Shown piece by piece: positions 53,085 through 61,498 of a DNA stretch of 64,000 nucleotides. The notes under the pieces are model-generated. The model saw only the letters and a program-made list of their open reading frames with translations, did no database searches and was not told where the DNA came from. This DNA is from Paracoccus homiensis (lineage in GTDB: Bacteria; Pseudomonadota; Alphaproteobacteria; Rhodobacterales; Rhodobacteraceae), in contig NZ_FOHO01000001.1 of NCBI RefSeq assembly GCF_900111675.1, positions 186,001-250,000 of the forward strand. The letters run 5' to 3'. Both the position numbers and the translations under genes were made by a program. The first letter of the stretch is position 1. The number at the start of each line of letters is the position of its first letter.

Positions 53085-54038
53085 ATGAACTGGATCAGCA
53101 ATTATGTCCGCCCGCGCATCAACTCGCTGTTCTCGCGCCGAGAAGTGCCCGAGAATTTGTGGACGAAATGCCCCGAATGCGGGACCATGCTGTTCCACCG
53201 CGAACTCAGCGACAATCTGAACGTCTGCACGAATTGCGACCACCATCTGGCGATCACCCCGCGTGAACGCTTCAGATCGATGTTCGACGGCGGCGCCTTC
53301 GTCGAGGTCAAGGTTCCCGAACCCGTGGCCGACCCGCTGCAATTCCGCGATCAGAAAAAATACCCCGACCGGATGAAATCGGCCCAGAAATCCACCGGCG
53401 AAAAAGAGGCGATGCTGGTCGCCGAGGGCGAGATGGGCCGCACCCCCGTCATCGCCGCCGCACAGGATTTCAGCTTCATGGGCGGCTCCATGGGCATGTA
53501 TGTCGGCAACGCGATCATCGCCGCGGCCGAGCGTGCGGTGAAACTGAAACGCCCGCTGATCCTGTTCTCGGCCGCGGGCGGCGCACGCATGCAGGAAGGC
53601 ATCCTGTCGCTGATGCAGATGCCGCGCACCACGGTCGCGGTCGAAATGCTGCGCGAAGCGGGCCTGCCCTATATCGTCGTGCTGACCCACCCCACCACCG
53701 GCGGCGTCACCGCCAGCTACGCGATGCTGGGCGATATCCAGATCGCCGAACCCAATGCATTGATCTGCTTCGCCGGACCTCGCGTCATCGAACAGACGAT
53801 CCGCGAAAAGCTGCCCGAGGGGTTCCAGCGCGCCGAATACCTGCTGGAACATGGCATGCTGGACCGCGTCACCCATCGCAAGAACATGCGCGACGAACTG
53901 GTGTCGATCCTGCGCATGCTGGGCGGGCTGCCGGCCCCGACCAAGGCCGACCTCCCGGCCCCGGTCGACCCCCCCGCGATCGAGGCGCAGCCCGAAACCG
54001 CGCCCGAACCCGACGCGCAGGCCTCAAAACCTGCCTGA
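53085..54038 (+). CDS. accD: Acetyl-CoA carboxylase carboxyltransferase beta subunit
   Basis: Carboxyltransferase subunit of the first step in fatty-acid synthesis. The 317-residue product starts NWISNYVRPRINSLFSRREV, then the Zn ribbon CPECGTMLFHREL to VCTNCDHH (Cys4), and the crotonase-like domain with VIAAAQDFSFMGGSMGMYVG and LILFSAAGGARMQEG. The last 35 residues are a Pro/Ala/Glu-rich tail not needed for activity. A copy of the dispersed repeat follows the stop; folC comes next. Confidence 0.95.
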   Translation: MNWISNYVRPRINSLFSRREVPENLWTKCPECGTMLFHRELSDNLNVCTNCDHHLAITPRERFRSMFDGGAFVEVKVPEPVADPLQFRDQKKYPDRMKSAQKSTGEKEAMLVAEGEMGRTPVIAAAQDFSFMGGSMGMYVGNAIIAAAERAVKLKRPLILFSAAGGARMQEGILSLMQMPRTTVAVEMLREAGLPYIVVLTHPTTGGVTASYAMLGDIQIAEPNALICFAGPRVIEQTIREKLPEGFQRAEYLLEHGMLDRVTHRKNMRDELVSILRMLGGLPAPTKADLPAPVDPPAIEAQPETAPEPDAQASKPA

Positions 54039-54040
54039 CC

Positions 54041-54088
54041 GCATCTTCTGTGCTGAAATATCCCGGGGGTCCGGGGGCTGGCCCCCGG
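54041..54088 (-). repeat. GC hairpin repeat, copy 4
   Basis: GCATCTTCTGTGC and AAATATCCCGGGGG are followed by stem CCGGGGG (54071-54077) and CCCCCGG (54082-54088) with loop CTGG. It resembles copy 2 in both hairpin and the CATCTTCTGTGC flank, and lies directly after the accD stop, so it may be the accD terminator. Confidence 0.75.
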
Positions 54089-54098
54089 CGATAAGCAG

Positions 54099-55370
54099 AT
54101 GAGCCATTCCGACGCCATTCTCGACCGACTGATGGCCCTGCACCCCAAGGTCATCGACCTGTCGCTGGACCGGATGCACCGCATCCTTGCCGCACTTGGC
54201 AATCCCGAACGCCGAATTCCGCCGGTGATCCATGTGGCGGGAACCAATGGCAAGGGCAGCACGCAGGCAATGATCCGCGCGGGGCTTCAGGCCGGGGGTG
54301 CCCGCGTCCATGCCTATACCTCGCCGCATCTGGCCCGGTTCCACGAACGCATCCGGCTGGCGGGCGAACTGATCCCCGAGGCCGATCTTGCCGCGACCCT
54401 CGAAGAATGCGAGGCCGCGAATGACGGCCAGCCGATCACCTTCTTCGAAATCACCACCGCCGCCGCATTTCTGGCTTTCTCGCGCGTGCCCGCCGACTAC
54501 ACCCTGCTCGAGGTGGGCCTGGGCGGGCGGCTGGATGCCACCAATGTCATCGACGATCCGCGCCTGACCATCATCACCCCCGTCAGCATCGACCATACCC
54601 AATATCTGGGCGATACGCTGCCGCTGATCGCGGGTGAAAAGGCGGGCATCATCAAGCCGCGCGTGCCCTGCATCGTCGCGGCGCAGGACGATGACGCGCT
54701 GCGCGTGATCGAGGCCCGGGCCCAGGGGCTGACCGCGCCGTTGTCGATCTGCGGCCAGCACTGGCAGATCGCCCGTGACCGAGACGGCATCGTCTATCAG
54801 GACGACCACGGTTTGTGGGATCTGCCGCTGCCGAACCTGATCGGCGATCATCAGATCCAGAACGCGGGCACCGCGCTGGCCGCGCTGCGCGACCTTGGCG
54901 CGACCGAAACGCAGGCGCGCGCCGCCGTCACGCAGGCCGAATGGCCCGCCCGCATGCAGCGCCTGACCGAAGGTCCGCTGATCGACTTGGCCGGCCCGCA
55001 GGCAGAATTGTGGCTGGATGGCGGGCACAACCCCGCGGGCGGACGGGCATTGGCCGCGACGCTGGCGGCGATGCCGCCCCGACCGACACATCTGGTCTGC
55101 GGGATGCTGAACACCAAGGATGTCGGCGGTTATCTGCACCCGCTGGCCGCCCATGCCGACAGCCTGACCGCCATCGCCATCGAGGGCGAACCGAACACCC
55201 TTCCGGCCGTCGAAACCGCCGCACAGGCCACCAAGGTCGGATTTGACGCGCAGACCGCTGACTCCGTCGATCAGGCGGTCCGTCAAATTGTCGAAAATGA
55301 TTCGCGGGCGCGGATACTTCTGTGCGGCTCGCTATATCTGGCCGGAAGAATCCTGCGAAATCATAGGTAA
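54099..55370 (+). CDS. folC: Bifunctional folylpolyglutamate synthase/dihydrofolate synthase
   Basis: Mur-ligase-fold enzyme adding glutamate to folates and dihydropteroate. The 423-residue product has the ATP loop HVAGTNGKGSTQAMIRAGLQ, the YTSPHLARFHERIRL stretch, the EVGLGGRLDATNVI segment, DHTQYLGDTLPLIAGEKAGI, and the C-terminal LWLDGGHNPAGGRALA. AGCAG before the ATG is a weak binding site. accD-folC order is common in alphaproteobacteria. Confidence 0.95.
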   Translation: MSHSDAILDRLMALHPKVIDLSLDRMHRILAALGNPERRIPPVIHVAGTNGKGSTQAMIRAGLQAGGARVHAYTSPHLARFHERIRLAGELIPEADLAATLEECEAANDGQPITFFEITTAAAFLAFSRVPADYTLLEVGLGGRLDATNVIDDPRLTIITPVSIDHTQYLGDTLPLIAGEKAGIIKPRVPCIVAAQDDDALRVIEARAQGLTAPLSICGQHWQIARDRDGIVYQDDHGLWDLPLPNLIGDHQIQNAGTALAALRDLGATETQARAAVTQAEWPARMQRLTEGPLIDLAGPQAELWLDGGHNPAGGRALAATLAAMPPRPTHLVCGMLNTKDVGGYLHPLAAHADSLTAIAIEGEPNTLPAVETAAQATKVGFDAQTADSVDQAVRQIVENDSRARILLCGSLYLAGRILRNHR

Positions 55371-55408
55371 TCCCCCCTACGCCCTGGCGGTGCAGATGGG
55401 GAGATGGG

Positions 55409-55424
55409 CTATCCTTAAGGATAG
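55409..55424. promoter_or_regulatory. Perfect 16-bp palindrome upstream of the Hint gene
   Basis: CTATCCTTAAGGATAG is a perfect dyad 95 bases before the Hint gene start, in a stretch that is AT-richer than its surroundings. It could be an operator. The chance expectation is about one such dyad per 64 kb, so confidence is moderate. Confidence 0.4.
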
Positions 55425-55473
55425 AAACGAGGCTTTTTACGCGAGATCGCCTTTGGGCATGCCTGATGCCGTG

Positions 55474-55492
55474 ACAGATATATGACATCTGT
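55474..55492. promoter_or_regulatory. ACAGAT-N7-ATCTGT inverted repeat upstream of the Hint gene
   Basis: ACAGAT (55474-55479) and ATCTGT (55487-55492) are 7 bases apart, centred about 36 bases ahead of the start codon at 55519. Spacing of about 13 bp centre to centre fits a dimeric regulator on one face of DNA. Confidence 0.4.
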
Positions 55493-55518
55493 ACTTTGTC
55501 AGTTTTTCAGGTGTCGCA

Positions 55519-56424
55519 ATGGTCGAGATCACTCTCTATCAGACGCAGGTTGTCGAGAACGTCGTGGTCGGCGATTCCATTCTGGTCACTATCGATGTGC
55601 CCGATCCGGATGGTGATGGGACCATCACCCGCGAGGAATGGTCCGCCTATCTGGGCATCAACAATTTCGGCCATGTCGGGGGCACCACGGAACCCCCCGC
55701 CCTGTTTTCCAGCACCACGGGCGCCCTGACCACCGGAACCCTGTATTCACCCGCCGCCTATACGACGGGCGAAGATATCAAGACCGTTCTGGATGAGCTG
55801 GCACATAACAAATACGCCCCGTCGATCGAGTCTTTGAACATCTGCTATCTCTCGGGCACGCTGATCGCGACCCCGGATGGCGAGGTGCCGGTCGAAACCC
55901 TGCGCGTCGGCGATCTGGTCATGACCCGGGATCACGGACCGCAACCGCTGCGCTGGGTATCGGCCACCCATGTCACGCGGGACGATCTGGACCTTGCCCC
56001 GAACAAGCGCCCGGTGCGGATCGCCGCAGGCTGCCTTGGCAACGGCCTGCCCCGCCGCGATGTCGAAGTCTCGCCCCAGCATCGCATCATGGTTACCGAT
56101 GCCGAGGGGCAGGAATACCTGATCTCGGCCCGTCATATGCTGATGGCCGGTGCGCCCGGCATTTCGCTGCGCCCCTTGGGCCAGGAATTCACCCTGCATC
56201 ACATCGCCTGCGACGACCACCAGATCCTGTCGGCCGAAGGCGCGCCGATGGAAAGCTTTTTCACCGGCCCGATGGCGCTTCGCGCATTGGCGCTGCCGCA
56301 GCGCACCGGGCTTGTCATCGCCTTCCCGTCGCTGGCGCTTGGCGAAAATCCGATGACCCCGGCGCGCCCTTTCATCGACCGGCGCGACTATGCCCGGATG
56401 ATCTGGGCATCGCAGCCCGGCTGA
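55519..56424 (+). CDS. Hint-domain protein with an N-terminal EF-hand loop
   Basis: The 301-residue protein has an EF-hand loop at 29-40 (DPDGDGTITREE: Asp at positions 1, 3, 5 and Glu at 12), and a Hint (hedgehog/intein-type) domain from about residue 109 (CYLSGTLIATPDGEVPVETL, RVGDLVMTRDHGPQPLRWV, VEVSPQHRIMV). The C-terminal NFIDRR-like end is short (PFIDRRDYARMI). Hint domains autoprocess proteins; in Rhodobacterales they often occur on secreted Ca-binding proteins (RTX). No signal peptide is seen; type I secretion would use a C-terminal signal, which I cannot recognise here. Whether self-cleavage occurs is unknown. A weak binding site CAGGTG precedes the ATG. Confidence 0.85.
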   Translation: MVEITLYQTQVVENVVVGDSILVTIDVPDPDGDGTITREEWSAYLGINNFGHVGGTTEPPALFSSTTGALTTGTLYSPAAYTTGEDIKTVLDELAHNKYAPSIESLNICYLSGTLIATPDGEVPVETLRVGDLVMTRDHGPQPLRWVSATHVTRDDLDLAPNKRPVRIAAGCLGNGLPRRDVEVSPQHRIMVTDAEGQEYLISARHMLMAGAPGISLRPLGQEFTLHHIACDDHQILSAEGAPMESFFTGPMALRALALPQRTGLVIAFPSLALGENPMTPARPFIDRRDYARMIWASQPG

Positions 56425-56434
56425 CCACGGACGG

Positions 56435-57541
56435 TCAGTCTGCGCGGCCCCAGTCGGCGTCCTGCATCTCGCGCAGGCGACTTGCCGTGCGCTCGAATTC
56501 GAAACTGCCTTCGCCTTCATTGTACAACCGCTCGGGTTCATCCGCCGCGCTGGCATACAGCCGGACCTTCGCCTCGTAGGCGGCATCGATCAGGGTCACG
56601 AAACGCTTGGCCTCGTTATAATTCGAGGCACTCAGCCGCGGAATGCCGTCGATGATCAGGTCATCGACCTGACGGCACAGTTCCAGGTAATCGGCCGATC
56701 CCAGCGGCTGACCGCACAGATCCCAGAAAGGTGCCCGGCCAACCCGATCGGCAAAACCCGGCAATTCGAAGCTGCGGCCCTTCATCTGCACCTGCAAGGA
56801 CACGGGATCGGCCGCCCCGGTCAGATCGTCCCAGATCGCATCCAGACCGGCGCGCGCCTCGGCATTGGCCGGACTGAACCAGACCTGATCGCCGGTGCTG
56901 CGATTCTGGCGGTAATCGGTCTGGCTATCCAGACAAACCACCTCCATCCGGTCGCGGATCAGGTCGATGAAAGGCAGGAAAAGCTGCCGGTTCAGGCCGT
57001 TCTTGTACAGATCCTCGGGCACCCGGTTCGACGTGGTGACAATGCTGACGCCCAGATCGAACAGGATCTGGAACAGCCGCCCCACGATCATCGCATCAGC
57101 GATATCCGTGATCTGCATTTCGTCAAAGCACAACAGGCGCGTCGTCTGCGCGACCTCGGCCGCGACCGGGCGCACGGTGTCCTGATCGCCACGCCGCCGC
57201 GCCTGATCCAGCCCGGTCTGAATTTCCTGCATGAATTCATGGAAATGAACGCGCCGGACGCCCTTGTCGGGGGCCGCCTCGGTAATCAGGTCCATCAGCA
57301 TGGATTTGCCGCGTCCGACACCGCCCCACAGATACAGCCCCTTCTGCGCGGGCTGGGGTTGGGGCTGGCTGCCGCCAAAGAAGGCCCGCCAGCCCGATTT
57401 CGGCTTGGCACTTGTCGCCGCGCGATCGGGCAGGCCCGCCACCACACGGTCCAGTTCGGGAAGAACGGCCTCTTGCGCGGGATCGGGCTTGATCTGCCCC
57501 CCTGCCACGCGCTGCCGATAAAGCTGTGTCACGCTGCCCAT
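56435..57541 (-). CDS. zapE: AFG1-family ATPase ZapE
   Basis: AAA-type P-loop ATPase of 368 residues. Walker A YLWGGVGRGKSMLMDLI, the conserved VHFHEFMQEI, Walker B LLCFDEMQITDIADAMIVGR, and sensor IVTTSNRVPEDLYKNGLNR. ZapE destabilises FtsZ rings in E. coli; mitochondrial AFG1 aids turnover of respiratory-chain proteins. The ATG at 57541 begins the conserved GSVTQLYRQRV; the open frame upstream is antisense to the MTA nucleosidase gene. It is divergent from that gene with 108 bases between starts. Confidence 0.92.
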   Translation of the reverse strand: MGSVTQLYRQRVAGGQIKPDPAQEAVLPELDRVVAGLPDRAATSAKPKSGWRAFFGGSQPQPQPAQKGLYLWGGVGRGKSMLMDLITEAAPDKGVRRVHFHEFMQEIQTGLDQARRRGDQDTVRPVAAEVAQTTRLLCFDEMQITDIADAMIVGRLFQILFDLGVSIVTTSNRVPEDLYKNGLNRQLFLPFIDLIRDRMEVVCLDSQTDYRQNRSTGDQVWFSPANAEARAGLDAIWDDLTGAADPVSLQVQMKGRSFELPGFADRVGRAPFWDLCGQPLGSADYLELCRQVDDLIIDGIPRLSASNYNEAKRFVTLIDAAYEAKVRLYASAADEPERLYNEGEGSFEFERTASRLREMQDADWGRAD

Positions 57542-57649
57542 TCTTGCCAAGTGCCACGCGCCCGCCGTGCCCGCAAGGGGCGCAACGCGCTTGACCTCCG
57601 CGCCCGGCCCGTGCCACCCCGTTACCGCTTTCACCAAGGACGATGACCG

Positions 57650-58282
57650 ATGCGCTTGCCCCAACCAGATCGTATCGCCGGCCATGACGTGCTGTTCGTC
57701 ATGGCGGCGCAGCCGGAATACGGCCCCCATCTGCAGGCTCGGATCGCGCCCTTGATGACCGGGATCGGCCCGGTCGAGGCCGCAGTGCAACTGACCGCGG
57801 CCCTGTCGCGGATGCCGCAGAAGCCGCAACTGATCGTGTCGCTGGGATCGGCGGGATCGAACCGGCTGACCCAGACCGAGGTTTATCAGGTCAGCGCGGT
57901 GGCCTATCGCGATATGGACGCATCGCCGCTTGGGTTCGAACGCGGGCGCACGCCGCTGCTGGATCTTCCGGCGCGCGTGGCGCTGAACCTGCCCATCCCC
58001 GGCGTGCCACAGGCCACGCTGTCGACCGGGGCGAATATCGTCAGCGGCCCCGATTATCAGCGCGTGGCCGAGGATATGGTCGATATGGAAACCTTTGCCC
58101 ATCTGCGCGTCTGCCACCATTTCGACATCCCGCTGATCGGGTTGCGCGGCATTTCGGATGGCGATGAAACCCTGCGCGAGATGACCGACTGGACGCAGTA
58201 TCTGCATGTGATCGACGAAAAGCTGGCCGCGGCGGTCGATGCGCTGGCAGCGGCACTGACCGAGGGCACGATCCGCCTGTGA
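57650..58282 (+). CDS. 5'-methylthioadenosine/S-adenosylhomocysteine nucleosidase-family protein
   Basis: Phosphorylase-fold nucleosidase of 210 residues that splits MTA and SAH to adenine and the thio-sugar. It has VLFVMAAQPEYGPHLQARIA, PLMTGIGPVEAAVQLTAAL, LIVSLGSAGSNRL, and the active-site DMVDMETFAHLRVC with LRGISDG (catalytic Asp). The MxxE ribose-binding glutamate is in DMETF. The carboxyspermidine route in this window makes no MTA, so SAH is the likely main substrate. Confidence 0.88.
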   Translation: MRLPQPDRIAGHDVLFVMAAQPEYGPHLQARIAPLMTGIGPVEAAVQLTAALSRMPQKPQLIVSLGSAGSNRLTQTEVYQVSAVAYRDMDASPLGFERGRTPLLDLPARVALNLPIPGVPQATLSTGANIVSGPDYQRVAEDMVDMETFAHLRVCHHFDIPLIGLRGISDGDETLREMTDWTQYLHVIDEKLAAAVDALAAALTEGTIRL

Positions 58283-58355
58283 CGGTCTGACGCTGGACCT
58301 CGCGGGGGGCAAGGCCTAAACCAACCCCCGGAACATTGGCGGAAAACAGGCAAGC

Positions 58356-60155
58356 ATGGCACGCGGCACAAGGAACCTAGAGGATCGCCCCACCAGCAAA
58401 CGCGTGGGCGCGCTGTCGGCACTTGGCCCGTTCCTGCGCCCCTATCGCGGGCTGGCCGCGCTGGCGATGCTGGCGCTGGTGGTCACCGCCGGCATCAGCC
58501 TGATCCTGCCGCTGGCCGTGCGGCGCGTCGTCGACGGATTCGGCCAGGGGGCCGAGCTTCTGGACCAGTATTTCGGCGCAGCCCTGCTGATCGTCGCGCT
58601 TCTGGCTGTCGGCACGGCCTCGCGCTACTATCTGGTCACGCGGCTGGGCGAACGCGTCGTGGCAGATATCCGTCGCGCCGTCTTTTCGCGGGTCATCACC
58701 CTCAGCCCCGGCTTTTTCGAGCGGATCATGACGGGCGAGATCCTGTCGCGGATCACCACCGACACGACGCTGATCCAATCGGTGATCGGCTCGTCCCTGT
58801 CGATCGCGCTGCGCAACATGCTGATCCTGATCGGCGGGCTGCTGATGCTGGCGCTGACCTCGGCCAAGCTGACGGGGCTGGTGCTGCTGATCGTTCCGGC
58901 GATCATCCTGCCGATCATCGTCCTGGGCCGTCGCCTGCGTGGATTGTCGCGCCAGAATCAGGACTGGATCGCGGCCAGTTCCGGCACGGCGTCGGAAAGC
59001 CTGCTCGCGGCGCAGACCGTGCAGGCCTATACCCATGAAGCGCGCAGCATTGGCCAGTTCACCAAGGTGACCGAACAGTCCTATGACGTCGCCCTGTCCC
59101 GGATCCGGACCCGTGCGCTGATGACCGCCATCGTGATCTTCCTGATCTTTGCGGGCGTGATTGGCGTTCTGTGGATCGGTGCGCGCGATGTGCGCGAAGG
59201 CGTGATGAGCGTCGGACAGCTTGTGCAGTTCGTGATCTATGCGATCCTTGTTGCAGGCTCGACCGGGGCCTTGTCCGAAATCTGGGGTGAGCTGCAACGC
59301 GCGGCCGGCGCGACCGAACGTCTGGCCGAATTGCTCAGCGCGACCGATGCGATCAGCGATCCCGTCACCCCGGTCGCCCTGCCGCGCCCGGTGCGCGGCG
59401 AAATCGGCTTTCACGGCGTCGGCTTCCATTATCCCAGCCGCCCCGATGTCTCGGCGCTGGACGGGATCGACCTGCGGATCGCGCCCGGCGAAACCGTGGC
59501 GCTGGTCGGCCCGTCAGGCGCGGGCAAGACCACCATCATTCAGCTGATCCAGCGGTTCTGGGACCCTGAACAGGGTCAGGTCACGCTGGACGGGATCGAC
59601 CTGCGACAGATGCGCCGCGACGATTTCCGCCGCGACATCGCATTGGTGCCGCAGGACCCGGTGATCTTTGCCGCCAGCGCGGCGGACAATATTCGCCTTG
59701 GACGGCCCGACGCATCGGACGCGGATGTGCATGCAGCGGCGCGGGCGGCCCATGCACATGATTTCATCAGCGCGCTTCCGCAGGGCTATGAGACGCCCCT
59801 GGGCGAGCGTGGCGTGATGTTGTCGGGCGGTCAGCGTCAGCGCATCGCCATTGCCCGCGCAATCCTGCGCGATGCGCCGATCCTGTTGCTGGACGAGGCG
59901 ACAAGCGCGCTGGACGCCGAATCCGAAGCCCTTGTTCAGGCCGCCGTCAATCGGCTGGCCGAGGGGCGCACGACCATCGTGATCGCGCATCGTCTGGCAA
60001 CGGTAAAAAAAGCCGACCGGATCGTGGTCTTTGATCAGGGCCGCATCGTTGCGCAGGGCACGCATCAGGCCCTGGTCGCGCAGGGCGGGCTGTATGCGCG
60101 GCTGGCCCGGATGCAGTTCACCGACGGTCAGATCCAGCCCGCGGATATCGCCTGA
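58356..60155 (+). CDS. ABC exporter, fused membrane and ATPase domains (MsbA/LmrA type)
   Basis: Half-transporter of 599 residues. Six helices in the first 330 residues (GLAALAMLALVVTAGISLIL, ALLIVALLAVGTASRYYLV, MLILIGGLLMLALTSAKL, FLIFAGVIGVLWIGARDV) and the ATPase domain from about 350: Walker A LVGPSGAGKTTIIQLI, signature VMLSGGQRQRIAIARA, Walker B ILLLDEATSALD, H-loop IAHRLATVKKADRI. It works as a homodimer; lipid or drug export is likely, but the substrate is unknown. It is monocistronic. Confidence 0.94.
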   Translation: MARGTRNLEDRPTSKRVGALSALGPFLRPYRGLAALAMLALVVTAGISLILPLAVRRVVDGFGQGAELLDQYFGAALLIVALLAVGTASRYYLVTRLGERVVADIRRAVFSRVITLSPGFFERIMTGEILSRITTDTTLIQSVIGSSLSIALRNMLILIGGLLMLALTSAKLTGLVLLIVPAIILPIIVLGRRLRGLSRQNQDWIAASSGTASESLLAAQTVQAYTHEARSIGQFTKVTEQSYDVALSRIRTRALMTAIVIFLIFAGVIGVLWIGARDVREGVMSVGQLVQFVIYAILVAGSTGALSEIWGELQRAAGATERLAELLSATDAISDPVTPVALPRPVRGEIGFHGVGFHYPSRPDVSALDGIDLRIAPGETVALVGPSGAGKTTIIQLIQRFWDPEQGQVTLDGIDLRQMRRDDFRRDIALVPQDPVIFAASAADNIRLGRPDASDADVHAAARAAHAHDFISALPQGYETPLGERGVMLSGGQRQRIAIARAILRDAPILLLDEATSALDAESEALVQAAVNRLAEGRTTIVIAHRLATVKKADRIVVFDQGRIVAQGTHQALVAQGGLYARLARMQFTDGQIQPADIA

Positions 60156-60166
60156 TCCTTGTCGAC

Positions 60167-60712
60167 CTAGGGGCGCGGTGCGGCATAAACCGCCGCCCAG
60201 AACCGGGTCTTGCCATCGGCGGCCATGGCGCTGCCGATCCCGTAATCCCGCACCTGCGGGATCAGCATGTTGTCGCGATGCCCCTGCGAGGCGTTCCACT
60301 CGACCAGAACGCGACCAAGGCTGTACGGACCTGCGGCGATGTTTTCCGCCGTCAACAACGGCATGTAGCCATTGGCCTTGACCCGCGCACCGGGCCCGGG
60401 TGTGCCGCTGCCCTTGTGGGTCATCAGCCCGCGCCGGGCCATATCGCAGGCATGTCGCGCCGCGACCCGCGACAACAGCGGATCTGGCGCGACAAAAGGC
60501 AGCCCAGCCTTTTGCCGGACGGCATTCGTCGCCTGGGCCCCGACACGGGCCTGTTGCGATGTCGTCTTGTAGCAGGTCGGATCACCCGGATCGGTCGCCT
60601 GAACATGGACGCCGCCGTGATCCGACCCGCCGCCGCCCTGATCCGCGCAGGCCGCGACAGCCATGATCGAGGCAAGCGCCAGCACGAATTTCTTTGACAT
60701 CTGCAAGGCCAC
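60167..60712 (-). CDS. CAP-domain lipoprotein (SCP/PR-1 family)
   Basis: The 181-residue product has a lipoprotein signal (KFVLALASIMAVAACADQ, lipobox cysteine in VAAC) and a CAP domain with the ARHACDMARRGLMTHKG, TAENIAAGPYSLGRVLVEW, NASQGHRDNMLIPQVRDYGI motifs. Bacterial CAP proteins have no agreed function; some bind polysaccharides. The start is a GTG at 60712 with AGGGAAG just upstream; an ATG at 60700 is the alternative and lacks a well-placed binding site. Confidence 0.86.
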   Translation of the reverse strand: MALQMSKKFVLALASIMAVAACADQGGGGSDHGGVHVQATDPGDPTCYKTTSQQARVGAQATNAVRQKAGLPFVAPDPLLSRVAARHACDMARRGLMTHKGSGTPGPGARVKANGYMPLLTAENIAAGPYSLGRVLVEWNASQGHRDNMLIPQVRDYGIGSAMAADGKTRFWAAVYAAPRP

Positions 60713-60775
60713 TGTTCTTCCCTATCAAAACGCGGGTCCATACGATCCGAAGCTAGGAAGAAGCAACACGCCACA

Positions 60776-60788
60776 CAACCTAAGGTTG
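60776..60788. promoter_or_regulatory. CAACCT-A-AGGTTG dyad between divergent genes
   Basis: A 6-bp inverted repeat with a 1-base centre lies in the 160-base divergent region (60713-60872) between the CAP and the BON-LysM genes. It may be an operator for either; no regulator is adjacent. Confidence 0.3.
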
Positions 60789-60872
60789 CATAGAACTTTA
60801 CCCGCTGGCACAGAACCGCCGAATGCGCGGAGTTGGGTCGGGAAAAATCATTAAAATTGAAAGGAACGTCGG

Positions 60873-61355
60873 ATGGCCATCTGGGATTTCGTGAAGGACG
60901 CCGGAAAATCGGTTTTCGGCAAGGCCGAGGCCGCGACACCAACGCCAAGCCCGGCAGCCGCGCCCGACCCCAAGGCCGAAACCAAGCGCAAGGTCGAGGC
61001 GCTGAAGGCTGAATTGCGGGCGCTGGATCTGGATGGCGACGATGTGCATCTGACCCTGCGCGGCGACACGATCAGGGTCGAATCGCGCGGTGCCGACCGC
61101 GAGAAGATGGAAAAGCTGATCCTGGCCCTTGGCAATATCGAGGGCATCGCCAAGGTCGAGGCCGAACTGCCCGAAGAAACCGCGCCGCCGGTCTTTCACA
61201 CCGTCCAGAAGGGCGAAACCCTGTCAGCCATCGCCAAACAGCATCTGGGCAATGCGAATGCCTATCATGACATCTTCAAGGCCAATCGGCCCATGCTTGA
61301 CGATCCCGACAAGATCTATCCCGGTCAGGTCTTGCGCATCCCCAACGCGGACTGA
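60873..61355 (+). CDS. BON-LysM protein (Kbp/YgaU-like potassium-binding protein)
   Basis: The 160-residue product has a short N-terminal segment (WDFVKDAGKSVFGKAEA), a BON domain at about 40-98 (VHLTLRGDTIRVESRGADR, ILALGNIEGIAKVEAEL) and a LysM domain at 107-158 (FHTVQKGETLSAIAKQHLGN, NAYHDIFKANRPML, IYPGQVLRIP). This layout matches E. coli Kbp, a cytoplasmic K+ sensor that stiffens on K+ binding. No signal peptide is present, in line with that. ATTGAAAGGA (60856-60865) gives a good binding site. Confidence 0.9.
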   Translation: MAIWDFVKDAGKSVFGKAEAATPTPSPAAAPDPKAETKRKVEALKAELRALDLDGDDVHLTLRGDTIRVESRGADREKMEKLILALGNIEGIAKVEAELPEETAPPVFHTVQKGETLSAIAKQHLGNANAYHDIFKANRPMLDDPDKIYPGQVLRIPNAD

Positions 61356-61376
61356 CACGAAAAGACGCTGCGTCGG

Positions 61377-61439
61377 AACGCCGAACTGACGCGGCGTTTC
61401 AGGCGTCAGGGCGGTGCTTTCCCTTGTCCCACCGCCCTG
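61377..61439 (+). terminator. Tandem hairpins between the BON-LysM and acyl-CoA synthetase genes
   Basis: First hairpin: AACGCCG (61377-61383) with CGGCGTT (61392-61398), followed by T. Second: CAGGGCGGTG (61407-61416) with CACCGCCCTG (61430-61439), 13-base loop. Together they may end the BON-LysM transcript or form an attenuating leader for the next gene. Confidence 0.5.
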
Positions 61440-61498
61440 TCGTGACGCATTTTGCGCAGAGGGAGCGGGGCGTTCATGCCCCGGAAGGAGGAAAAAAC

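Noticed and set aside
51350..53266. A 638-codon open frame on the plus strand opposite cls
   Set aside because: The minus strand carries both HKD motifs of cardiolipin synthase; the plus frame shows no domain.
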